Assembly (NCBI RefSeq): GCF_030271535.1
Contig: NZ_JASCXJ010000017.1
Coordinates: forward strand, 1 to 64,000
Direction: 5' to 3'
Source: Nocardiopsis sp. ATB16-24
Lineage (GTDB): Bacteria > Actinomycetota > Actinomycetes > Streptosporangiales > Streptosporangiaceae
DNA: 64,000 bases
Shown here: positions 26,199 through 33,490 of the stretch, piece by piece
Layout of the letters: each line of letters opens with the position of its first letter
Position numbering within the stretch: position 1 is the stretch's first letter
Made by a program: the position numbers and the translations under genes
The notes under the pieces: generated by a model
Told to the model about the DNA's origin: nothing
The model's input: only the letters and a program-made list of their open reading frames with translations
Databases searched by the model: none

Positions 26199-28604
26199 CT
26201 AGCCGGGCGCCATGTCGACGAATCGACTGTAGTGCCCCTGGAAGGCCACGGTCACATCGGCGGTGGGACCGTTACGGTGCTTGGCCACGATGATGTCCGC
26301 CTCACCCGCGCGCGGTGACTCTTTGTCGTGCACGTCCTCACGGTAGAGCAGAATGACCATGTCGGCGTCCTGCTCGATGCTTCCCGACTCACGCAGGTCG
26401 GACACCTGTGGACGCTTGTCGGTCCGCTGCTCGGGACCACGGTTGAGCTGGGAGAGCGCCACCACCGGAACCTCCAGCTCCTTGGCCAGGAGCTTGAGGG
26501 ACCGGGACATCTCCGAGACCTCCTGCTGCCGGCTCTCCACCCGACCGGGTGAGCTCATCAGCTGGAGATAGTCGACGATGACCAGTTTGAGGTCGTGCTG
26601 TTGTTTGAGCCGCCGGCACTTGGCCCTGATCTCCATCATCGACATGTTCGGAGAGTCGTCGATGAACAAAGGGGCGTTGGCCACCTCCCCCATGCGTCTG
26701 GCCAACCGGGCCCAGTCCTCGTCGGTCATCAGTCCCGAGCGCATGGTGTGCAGCGGCACGCGTGCCTCCGCCGACAGCAGGCGCATGACGATCTCGTTAC
26801 GCCCCATCTCCAGGCTGAAGAAGACCGTGGTCATGTCGTTCTTGATCGACGCCGCGCGAGCGAAGTCCAGAGCCAGCGTGGAGTTGTGCGTGGGGATCAT
26901 GGACCGGGTGGCCAGGAAGAGGTGGTCGGGGTGGTCGACCTGCACGCAGCGGACCGGAACGCTCGCCACCGGGCGCACCTCGGTGATGAACCGGGAGCCG
27001 ATCCGTACGTGTTCGCGGTCCGCGCCCCGTTCCCGGTGAGCCCTGCGCCGACGTTCGGTCCTGAAGACCTCCTCCGTGGAGGCGAAGACGACCGTGTGAC
27101 GGGTGGAGGAGCTCTCCGCACCGCCGTGGACCCGCTCGGTCGACGTCCGCGTGCGGTGTCCCAGGCTGTGCACCAGTTCCCCGAACCCGTTCGCCAGACA
27201 CTCGTCGGTGGTCTGGAAGCGGAGGGAGCCGTCGGCCTCCACCGTTCCGCCGGCGTCCAGGAGCCCGGCCAGGAGCGCTCTGCGCTGGGCGACCGAGGCG
27301 CGCAGATACTCCTGGGGGATGTGCTTGTTCCCCAGGACACCGAGGGCGCGCAGCAGCGCCGGGACACCACCGTCGTGTTCGAGTGGCGAGAGCACGTCGA
27401 AGACCGCTCCGGTGGGGTCGGCCGGTTTGGTGACGAGCCCCTCCGCCTCGACGTGGAGCAGGATCTCGGGGTCGTCGACGGTGATCCGGGCCGCGTGGGA
27501 GGCACCATCACCGAGCCAGACCCCGAGAAAGTAGGGCGGCAGGGGAAGCTCACGTTCGGGCAGCTCGACCGGGGCGGTGTTGGCCACGGAGTGGTTCGCT
27601 CCCCGCTCCCCCGTCTCAGGTCTCAGGGTCCGGGCGATCTCGCGGGTGGTGCGCACCTGGGGAAGGGCCCCTGGAGCGGCGTCCCCCGTCCCGACCTCCC
27701 GGACGGCGTGCCGTGAGGCGTGCGTGTGGGTGGACCACTGGTGTTCGGCGTCCGCGACGACGGTGGTGCCGTCGTCGAAGACGACCTCGAAACACGGACG
27801 ATCGGTCATCACCTCGGTGGCCGCGACCACGCGGGTGGGCGTGCCGTCGGCGGCGATCAGCCTGCCGCCGACCTCCACCTCCCCCATGGTGGTCCACCCG
27901 TCGGGGGTCGGCAGCGGGGTGTCCAGGGCCAGCGCCTTGCCCACCGCGGGCCGTGCGGCGATGATGATCATCTGACCGGGATGGAGACCGTTGGTGAGCG
28001 CGTCGAAGTCGGCGAACCCGGTGGGGACACCGGTCAGGGTGCCGTCGTGGGCGCTGATGGCCTCGATCTCGTCCAGGGCCCCCGGCATGATGTCCGCCAG
28101 GGCGAGGTAGTCCTCGCCCGTGCGCTTCTCCGCGACCTTGTAGATCTCGGCCTGCGCGTGGTCGACGAGATCGTCCACCTCCCCGTCGCCGGAGTAACCG
28201 ATCTGCGCGATGCGGGTGCCCACCTCGACCAGACGACGCAGGATCGCGCGGTCGGAGACGATCTTGGCGTAGTACCCCGCGTTGGCCGCGGTGGGGATGG
28301 CCTCGGTGAGGGTGTGCAGGTACAGCGCACCGCCCACCCGGGCTGCCTCGCCGCGCTTGGTCAGCTCCGCGTTCACCGAGACGGCGTCCACGGGCTCACC
28401 CCGGGAGAAGAGGTCGACGATGCTGTCGTAGATGATCTGGTGCGCGGGGCGGTAGAAATCCGCGGAGCGGATGATCTCCACGACCTGGGTGATGGCGTCC
28501 TTGGACAGCAGCATGCCGCCGAGCACGCTCTGCTCGGCCTGGATGTCATGGGGTGGGGTGCGCTCGTATCCGCCTTCTTCGGGTGGTTGCTCAGCCACAC
28601 TCAC
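26199..28604 (-). CDS. dnaB: Replicative DNA helicase interrupted by an intein
   Basis: 801 codons: a 450-residue DnaB extein plus a 351-residue intein. DnaB is the hexameric helicase that unwinds the fork. The N-terminal domain starts RTPPHDIQAEQSVLGGMLLS. The RecA-like domain is split inside Walker A (ARPAVGK then STLALDFARA); Walker B (LVIVDYLQLM), SIEQDADMVILLYR and IVAKHRNGPT follow. GTG at 28604 is chosen because GGGGGAG precedes it and it gives the normal extein length; the frame is open further upstream. Splicing is required for function because the P-loop is interrupted. DnaA boxes crowd the upstream region. Confidence 0.95.
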   Translation of the reverse strand: MSVAEQPPEEGGYERTPPHDIQAEQSVLGGMLLSKDAITQVVEIIRSADFYRPAHQIIYDSIVDLFSRGEPVDAVSVNAELTKRGEAARVGGALYLHTLTEAIPTAANAGYYAKIVSDRAILRRLVEVGTRIAQIGYSGDGEVDDLVDHAQAEIYKVAEKRTGEDYLALADIMPGALDEIEAISAHDGTLTGVPTGFADFDALTNGLHPGQMIIIAARPAVGKALALDTPLPTPDGWTTMGEVEVGGRLIAADGTPTRVVAATEVMTDRPCFEVVFDDGTTVVADAEHQWSTHTHASRHAVREVGTGDAAPGALPQVRTTREIARTLRPETGERGANHSVANTAPVELPERELPLPPYFLGVWLGDGASHAARITVDDPEILLHVEAEGLVTKPADPTGAVFDVLSPLEHDGGVPALLRALGVLGNKHIPQEYLRASVAQRRALLAGLLDAGGTVEADGSLRFQTTDECLANGFGELVHSLGHRTRTSTERVHGGAESSSTRHTVVFASTEEVFRTERRRRAHRERGADREHVRIGSRFITEVRPVASVPVRCVQVDHPDHLFLATRSMIPTHNSTLALDFARAASIKNDMTTVFFSLEMGRNEIVMRLLSAEARVPLHTMRSGLMTDEDWARLARRMGEVANAPLFIDDSPNMSMMEIRAKCRRLKQQHDLKLVIVDYLQLMSSPGRVESRQQEVSEMSRSLKLLAKELEVPVVALSQLNRGPEQRTDKRPQVSDLRESGSIEQDADMVILLYREDVHDKESPRAGEADIIVAKHRNGPTADVTVAFQGHYSRFVDMAPG
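26883..27935 (-). other. Class 3 intein with degenerate LAGLIDADG endonuclease in DnaB
   Basis: 351 residues inserted between GK and ST of the DnaB Walker A. It begins with Ala (ALALDTPLPTPDG), not Cys or Ser, and ends PTHN before Ser. The three class 3 signature residues are present: Trp in block B (DAEHQWST), Cys in block F (VRCVQVDHPDHLFLA) and Thr before the final His-Asn. Endonuclease blocks C (FLGVWLGDG) and E (LLAGLLDAGG) are visible; block E has Gly where the catalytic Asp should be. Splicing should work by the class 3 route, with the Cys as first nucleophile; homing is probably lost. Confidence 0.88.
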
Positions 28605-28702
28605 GAACGCTCTCCCCCAGGACGGAACTCCAACGGGCCCGGGAACGGGCCGCCCCTTCCAGGATGCCCCATGACGAGTGCAAGGGACGCCCCGGCCGAG
28701 GG

Positions 28703-28909
28703 TTGTGGACGAGTCCCTTACCACCATGTCCGGTGCCTCGTGGGGCATTGCGAACATAGGTTGTGCACATCACCTGTGGATAACTTTGCCACGACCCTCG
28801 CATATAGCCATTGACCTGCGAAAACATGCCACACAGGCAGGGCGTGCAAGATGCCTCACAGGACGTGTTTCCACAGGTTATCCACAGGCTCGCGAGTAGC
28901 TGTGGACAA
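28703..28909. promoter_or_regulatory. DnaA-box cluster between dnaB and the MATE gene
   Basis: Perfect or near-perfect 9-mers: TTGTGGACG (28703), TTGTGCACA (28761), TGTGGATAA (28775), TTATCCACA (28878) and TGTGGACAA (28901), within the 349-bp gap that also serves as the dnaB promoter region. Three of the five match the consensus exactly. It may let DnaA regulate dnaB or act as a DnaA titration site. Confidence 0.75.
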
Positions 28910-28953
28910 CTCCACATCCGTGTAGAACCCCTGTCCGATACCGTGGGTTCGCC

Positions 28954-30303
28954 ATGCTGAAACCGCTCTCGGCCGCTCCCTTCCGGCACCGCCATGACCG
29001 CGAGATCTTCGCGTTGGCGATCCCGTCCTTCTTCGCCCTCATCAGCGAACCACTGTTCCTGCTCACCGACTCGGCGATCGTCGGCACCCTGGGGACCCAG
29101 GAACTCGGTGGGCTCGGAGTCGCCGGCCAGGTACTGCTCACCCTGGTGGCCGTCTGCATCTTCCTCGCCTACGGCACGACCGCCGCGGTCTCGCGCAAGA
29201 TGGGGGCGGGCGACATCCCCGGCGGCGTCCGCGACGGTGTGAACGGCATGTGGCTCGCGGTCCTCCTGGGGATCGGGGCGGTCGCGATCGGCTGGCCGCT
29301 GGGGCCGGTCCTGGTGGACGCGCTCGGCGCCTCCGAGGGCGTGGCTCCGCACGCCCTGACCTACCTACGGATCAGCCTGCTCAGCACCCCCTTCCTCCTC
29401 CTCGTCATGGCCGGCACGGGTGTCCTGCGCGGTCTACAGGACGCCCGTACGCCCTTGGTGGTGGCGGTCGCCTCCTACGCCGGGAACGCGCTGCTGTGCG
29501 CGCTGTTCGTGCTCGTCCTGGACTGGGGGGTGGCGGGCTCCGCCTGGTCGACGGTGATCGCCCAGGGCGCGGGCGCCTTCTGGTACACGGCGATGATCAT
29601 CCGATCCGCCAGGCGCGTGGGCGTCTCCCTCGCCCCCACCGCGGCCGGACTGCGTTCCTCCGCCTCGGCCGGGTTCGCGCTGTTCCTGCGCAGCGTGTCG
29701 ATGCGCGTGGTGGCTCTGGTGACCACCGCGGTGGCGGCGCGGCTGGGCGACACGTCGATCGCCGCGCATCAGGTGAGCCACAACATCTGGGGGCTGTTGG
29801 TGTTCGCCATGGACGCGATCGCCATCGCCGGACAGGCGATCGTGGGCCGCTACCTGGGCGCCGGGGACGTTCGGGGGACCCGGGACGCCACTCGGCGCAT
29901 GGTGGAGTGGGGCGTGATGCTGGGTCTGGTGTTCATGGTGATGGTGTTGCTGGTCCTGCCGTGGGCGTGGCTCCCCTTCACCTCCGACCCCGAGGTGCGG
30001 GCGCTCATCATGGCCTCGCTGGTGGTGGTCGCCCTGATCCAGCCCCTGAGCGGGGTGACCATGGTCCTGGACGGCGTGTTGATGGGCGCCGGGGACCAGC
30101 GCTACCTGGCGTGGGCCTCCCTGTGGACGATGCTGGCCTTCCTCCCCTTCGCCCTGGTCCTGCCACAGGTGATGAGCGGTGCGGTGTGGAGCCTGGTGGG
30201 TCTGTGGATCGCCTTCGCCGTATGGATCCTGGCCCGCGCCCTCACACTGGGCCTCCGGGCGAGGGGCACGGCGTGGCTGGTCACCGGCGCGAGCCGCACC
30301 TGA
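28954..30303 (+). CDS. MATE family efflux transporter (DinF-like)
   Basis: 449 residues, twelve predicted membrane helices. It begins HDREIFALAIPSFFALISEP, with the MATE hallmark LTDSAIVGTLGTQELGGLGV and a second-half repeat containing AHQVSHNIWGLLVFAMDAIA and GQAIVGRYLGAGD. MATE pumps export cationic drugs in exchange for Na+ or H+; DinF-type members are common beside dnaB in actinomycetes. Substrate not predictable. Transcribed divergently from dnaB, sharing the DnaA-box region. Confidence 0.93.
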   Translation: MLKPLSAAPFRHRHDREIFALAIPSFFALISEPLFLLTDSAIVGTLGTQELGGLGVAGQVLLTLVAVCIFLAYGTTAAVSRKMGAGDIPGGVRDGVNGMWLAVLLGIGAVAIGWPLGPVLVDALGASEGVAPHALTYLRISLLSTPFLLLVMAGTGVLRGLQDARTPLVVAVASYAGNALLCALFVLVLDWGVAGSAWSTVIAQGAGAFWYTAMIIRSARRVGVSLAPTAAGLRSSASAGFALFLRSVSMRVVALVTTAVAARLGDTSIAAHQVSHNIWGLLVFAMDAIAIAGQAIVGRYLGAGDVRGTRDATRRMVEWGVMLGLVFMVMVLLVLPWAWLPFTSDPEVRALIMASLVVVALIQPLSGVTMVLDGVLMGAGDQRYLAWASLWTMLAFLPFALVLPQVMSGAVWSLVGLWIAFAVWILARALTLGLRARGTAWLVTGASRT

Positions 30304-30366
30304 ACGACGAGGGACTCCGCCCGGTCGTGACGGAGCCCCTCGTCCACGCACCGGCGGGCCGCGCGC

Positions 30367-31191
30367 TCACGGTGCCGTGTCGTTCCCTCCGACGGTGGGA
30401 CCGTGGTAGAAGGTCGCCGTGCTCTCCGTGAGCGGGACCGTGGGGTAGGTCGGGAGCTCCTCCACCGCGGGCTCGGCGCCCGCCTGGTGGCTCAGGCGTC
30501 CGCGCATCCTCCTTCGCACCTCCGAACGCAGCCGGGGCAGCATCGCGTAGAGCCGGTCCCCGGGGCAGCCCGTGGGGTTGTAGTCGCGATGGCCCACGAT
30601 GGCCTGCTCGGGGTCCAGTCGGTAGGCCAGGCACAGCCAGACGCAGGTGTCCACCAGTGCGGAGAACAGGACCCGGGGCGGGGTCGCCGAGGTATAGGTG
30701 CCCTCGTTCTCGATACCGATGGCGTGCCCGTTGTGGTCGGCCGTGTGCGCGCCGACCACGTGGTGCCCCGCGCTGATGGCGCGCAGGGTCTGGTCCCGGC
30801 CCTCCATGACGTGTCCGCCGCGGCTGATGGTGAGCTGCTGCCCGATGTCGCTCCATCCGTTGCCGTCCATGTGGTGACGCTGGATGTTGCGGGAGAGCGC
30901 GGCGGCGTGCGAGGTCGAGGTGCTGGACACGTTCGCCGTGGCGGTGTGGTGCACGACGATGTGCGTGGGTCCTCGCCCCAGGACATCGATCCTGCTCGTC
31001 GGTTCGCGGGCCCCCCAGTCGGCGCGTGTGTACACCTTGGGTCCGGTGGCCGCGGAGGCTTCGCCCGCAGTGGAGATCCCCGTCATCCCACCGAGGAGCA
31101 CTCCTCCGGCGACGAGGGCGCTGTCCCGCAGAAGGGTCCTGCGGTCCACCCGTGTGCGTCGGCCCGACTCGTCTCTGCTTTCCTCGTGCAT
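30367..31191 (-). CDS. Tat-exported PGRP-type N-acetylmuramoyl-L-alanine amidase
   Basis: 274 residues. A twin-arginine signal (VDRRTLLRDSALVAGGVLLG) is followed by a T7-lysozyme/PGRP domain starting VYTRADWGAREPTSR. Zinc ligands are visible in HIVVHHTATAN (His), DHNGHAIGIENEG and GHRDYNPTGCPGD (His and Cys). It should cleave the amide between MurNAc and L-Ala in cell-wall peptidoglycan outside the membrane. The frame is open upstream, but the ATG at 31191 gives the proper signal peptide with GGAGAGG upstream. It lies convergent to the MATE gene; the C-terminal 50 residues form an unassigned tail. Confidence 0.92.
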   Translation of the reverse strand: MHEESRDESGRRTRVDRRTLLRDSALVAGGVLLGGMTGISTAGEASAATGPKVYTRADWGAREPTSRIDVLGRGPTHIVVHHTATANVSSTSTSHAAALSRNIQRHHMDGNGWSDIGQQLTISRGGHVMEGRDQTLRAISAGHHVVGAHTADHNGHAIGIENEGTYTSATPPRVLFSALVDTCVWLCLAYRLDPEQAIVGHRDYNPTGCPGDRLYAMLPRLRSEVRRRMRGRLSHQAGAEPAVEELPTYPTVPLTESTATFYHGPTVGGNDTAP

Positions 31192-31368
31192 AGGTCTGCC
31201 GTCCTCTCCGTGCGGGATGACGCAACATACGACACCCACACAGGGACACGATAAATTACAAAGAGTAACCAAAGGGCCGCTTTCCGCGACCACGGCGTGT
31301 CAATGGGTGAGACCGGGAGCACGAAGCACCGCCCTACTGGGCGGTTCGTCGAAGCCGGGAACGGCGAA

Positions 31369-31399
31369 GGCCCCGCCTCCTCGGAAAGGAGACGGGGCC
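31369..31399 (-). terminator. Terminator of the rpsF-ssb-rpsR-rplI operon
   Basis: GC-rich hairpin with arms GGCCCCG-CTCCT and AGGAG-CGGGGCC around CGGAA, about 20 nt downstream of the rplI stop. A smaller GCCC/GGGC hairpin lies beyond it. Confidence 0.75.
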
Positions 31400-31419
31400 C
31401 GACGCGTTCGATGCCCGGA

Positions 31420-31866
31420 TCAGGCGCCGACGATGTCCAGCTTGATCGTCGCGGAGACCTCGGGGTGCAGGCGGACCTGAGCCTTGTGGTTCCCGACCGT
31501 CTTGATCGGGTTCTTGATCTCGATCCGACGCTTGTCCAGGTCGGGACCACCGGTGGCCTTGACGGCCTCGGCGATGTCCGAGGGCGTGACCGATCCGAAC
31601 AGGCGGCCACCCTCGCCGGCGCGCTGCTTGAGGCGCACGGTGAGAGCGTTGACCTGCCCGGCGATCTGCTGCGCCTCCTCCAGGGTCCGGACCTCACGCA
31701 CCGAGCGCGCACGCCGGATCAGATCGATCTGCTTCTGACCACCGCGCGTCCACCGGATGGCGAGACCACGGGGCATCAGGTAGTTGCGGCCGTAGCCGTC
31801 CTTCACCTCGACGACATCGCCGGGGGCTCCGAGACCGTTGACCTCGTGGGTCAAAATCAGCTTCAC
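31420..31866 (-). CDS. rplI: 50S ribosomal protein L9
   Basis: 148 residues, the usual length. The N-terminal domain [20 protein letters not shown] with [13 protein letters not shown] binds 23S rRNA; the long connecting helix and the C-terminal domain ([12 protein letters not shown]) are present. GTG start. Last gene of the four-gene rpsF-ssb-rpsR-rplI operon, 26 bp after rpsR. Confidence 0.98.
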   Translation of the reverse strand: MKLILTHEVNGLGAPGDVVEVKDGYGRNYLMPRGLAIRWTRGGQKQIDLIRRARSVREVRTLEEAQQIAGQVNALTVRLKQRAGEGGRLFGSVTPSDIAEAVKATGGPDLDKRRIEIKNPIKTVGNHKAQVRLHPEVSATIKLDIVGA

Positions 31867-31892
31867 GACAAAAACCTCCCTCGATATCGCCG

Positions 31893-32129
31893 TCAGCGGG
31901 CGCTGCTGGTGTAGGGCAGCAGGGCCACCTCGCGCGCGTTCTTGATCGCGGTCGCGACGTCACGCTGGTGCTGGGTGCAGTTACCCGTGACGCGGCGGGC
32001 ACGGATCTTGCCACGCTCGGAGATGAACTTGCGGAGAAGCGTGGTGTCCTTGTAGTCGATGTAGGACTGCTTCTCGTGGCAGAAGAGGCAAACCTTCTTC
32101 TTGGGCTTGCGCACTGCCGGCTTCGCCAT
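31893..32129 (-). CDS. rpsR: 30S ribosomal protein S18
   Basis: 78 residues. A basic start ([20 protein letters not shown]) with a CxxC pair and [20 protein letters not shown] identify S18, which partners S6 in the 30S platform. The CxxC (CLFC) marks the zinc-ribbon form, in contrast to the Cys-free paralogue used under zinc limitation. AAGGAG precedes the ATG, which is internal to a longer open frame. Confidence 0.97.
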   Translation of the reverse strand: MAKPAVRKPKKKVCLFCHEKQSYIDYKDTTLLRKFISERGKIRARRVTGNCTQHQRDVATAIKNAREVALLPYTSSAR

Positions 32130-32255
32130 CGTGGTGCTCCTTCGCAAGAGCCCCGGATTCCTTCCGGGGATGGGCTGGGACATGTGGAAAACGACCTGGC
32201 GCCTCGGGGCGCCCGGCCGGGTACTGCGGACCGACCTCGGGAGACCTCGGACCGG

Positions 32256-32831
32256 CTAGAACGGGGGTTCGTCGGAGAAGCCTCCGCCGCCGAAACCGCC
32301 GCCACCACCGCCGCTGTTGGTCGCCCAGGGGTCGTCGGCGGGGGGACCGCTGCGGCCTCCGCCGCCCTGGCCGCCGCCGAAGCCGCCGCCCTGGTTCCCG
32401 TAGCCGCCGCCCTGGGGCTGGCCGCCACCGAAACCGCCGCCACCGCCGAAACCGCCGCCGCCCTGGCGCTGCGTCTTGGTCACCTTGGCGGTGGCGCTGC
32501 GCAGGGCCGGGCCGACCTCTTCGACGTCGATCTCGAAGACGGTCCGCTTCTCACCCTCGCGGGTCTCGTACGAACGCTGCTTCAGGCGGCCCTGCACGAT
32601 GACGCGCATACCGCGCTGGAGACTCTCTGCCACGTTCTCCGCGTACTGCCGCCAGACGGTGCACGTGAGGAACATGGACTCGCCGTCCTTCCACTCCCCC
32701 GACTGTCGGTCGAAGGTGCGGGGGGTCGAGGCCACACGGAAGTTGGCGACCGCGGCTCCACTGGGAGTGAAGCGCAGTTCAGGGTCGTCGACCAGGTTGC
32801 CGACGAGCGTGATCTGGGTTTCGCCTGCCAT
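32256..32831 (-). CDS. ssb: Single-stranded DNA-binding protein
   Basis: 191 residues: an OB fold ([40 protein letters not shown]) of about 110 residues, a very Gly-rich flexible linker, and the acidic tip SDEPPF that recruits replication and repair partners. It coats single-stranded DNA during replication. Located between rpsF and rpsR as in most actinobacteria. The Gly linker is encoded by repetitive GGC/GGT codons; this explains the low-complexity DNA at 32275-32465. Confidence 0.97.
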   Translation of the reverse strand: MAGETQITLVGNLVDDPELRFTPSGAAVANFRVASTPRTFDRQSGEWKDGESMFLTCTVWRQYAENVAESLQRGMRVIVQGRLKQRSYETREGEKRTVFEIDVEEVGPALRSATAKVTKTQRQGGGGFGGGGGFGGGQPQGGGYGNQGGGFGGGQGGGGRSGPPADDPWATNSGGGGGGFGGGGFSDEPPF

Positions 32832-32943
32832 GGATGGGCTCCGGTTCGAGGTAGTCGGATCAGGCGGTTTCGCCTGTTCCCCCGATCATCCCCGCCGGTA
32901 CTGACAAGCGCGGGGGTGTCGGGGCCAGGGGTGTGGTGCCGCC

Positions 32944-33234
32944 TCAGCGGGCCTCGGGACGGAGCACCTTCGTGCGGATGACGGCCTCGGCCAGACCGAG
33001 CTGACGGTCCAACTCCTTGACCGTCTCGGGCTTGGCGCTGAGGTCGATGACCGCGTAGATGCCCTCGGAGTTCTTCTCGATGTCGTAGGCCAGGCGGCGC
33101 TTGCCCCAGATGTCGACCTTCTCGACCGAGCCGCCGTCGTTGCGGACGACGCCGAGGAAGTTCTCCAGCGACGGGGCGACGGTGCGCTCGTCGAGGTTCG
33201 GGTCGAGGATGATCATGATTTCGTAACGACGCAT
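32944..33234 (-). CDS. rpsF: 30S ribosomal protein S6
   Basis: 96 residues, starting [20 protein letters not shown], with [20 protein letters not shown] and [19 protein letters not shown]. First gene of the rpsF-ssb-rpsR-rplI operon; GAGGAGG lies upstream. S6 pairs with S18 in the platform of the small subunit. Confidence 0.97.
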   Translation of the reverse strand: MRRYEIMIILDPNLDERTVAPSLENFLGVVRNDGGSVEKVDIWGKRRLAYDIEKNSEGIYAVIDLSAKPETVKELDRQLGLAEAVIRTKVLRPEAR

Positions 33235-33432
33235 AGGCGTACGTTCCTCCTCTGGACTGTCGCGGCCATGGAATCTCCATGGCAGGAGGGCAGGAGTCCG
33301 TGGTGTGCGCGCCGCTTCGGGCAGACGCCCCGCGGACTCTGAGCCATACGGGAGGCAAGGTTATCAGCAGACGGACACCACCTTTGTTCCGCCTGTGGAC
33401 GGCGCCGGGGCGCAAGGGTCCGTGGAAGACAC

Positions 33433-33462
33433 GTGGGGCCGGTGCGCTCGCACCGGCCCCAC
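33433..33462. terminator. Hairpin downstream of the PBP gene
   Basis: Perfect 13-pair stem GTGGGGCCGGTGC / GCACCGGCCCCAC with a four-base loop, 28 nt after the PBP stop on the minus strand. It separates the PBP gene from the rpsF operon; no U-tract. Confidence 0.75.
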
Positions 33463-33490
33463 GCCCTCGCCATCTCAGCCCGTCACGGTG

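Noticed and set aside
32275..32465. Short-period GGC/GCC repeats that resemble a tandem repeat or CRISPR-like array
   Set aside because: They encode the Gly-rich linker of SSB in frame; no unique spacers. No CRISPR array was seen anywhere in the window.
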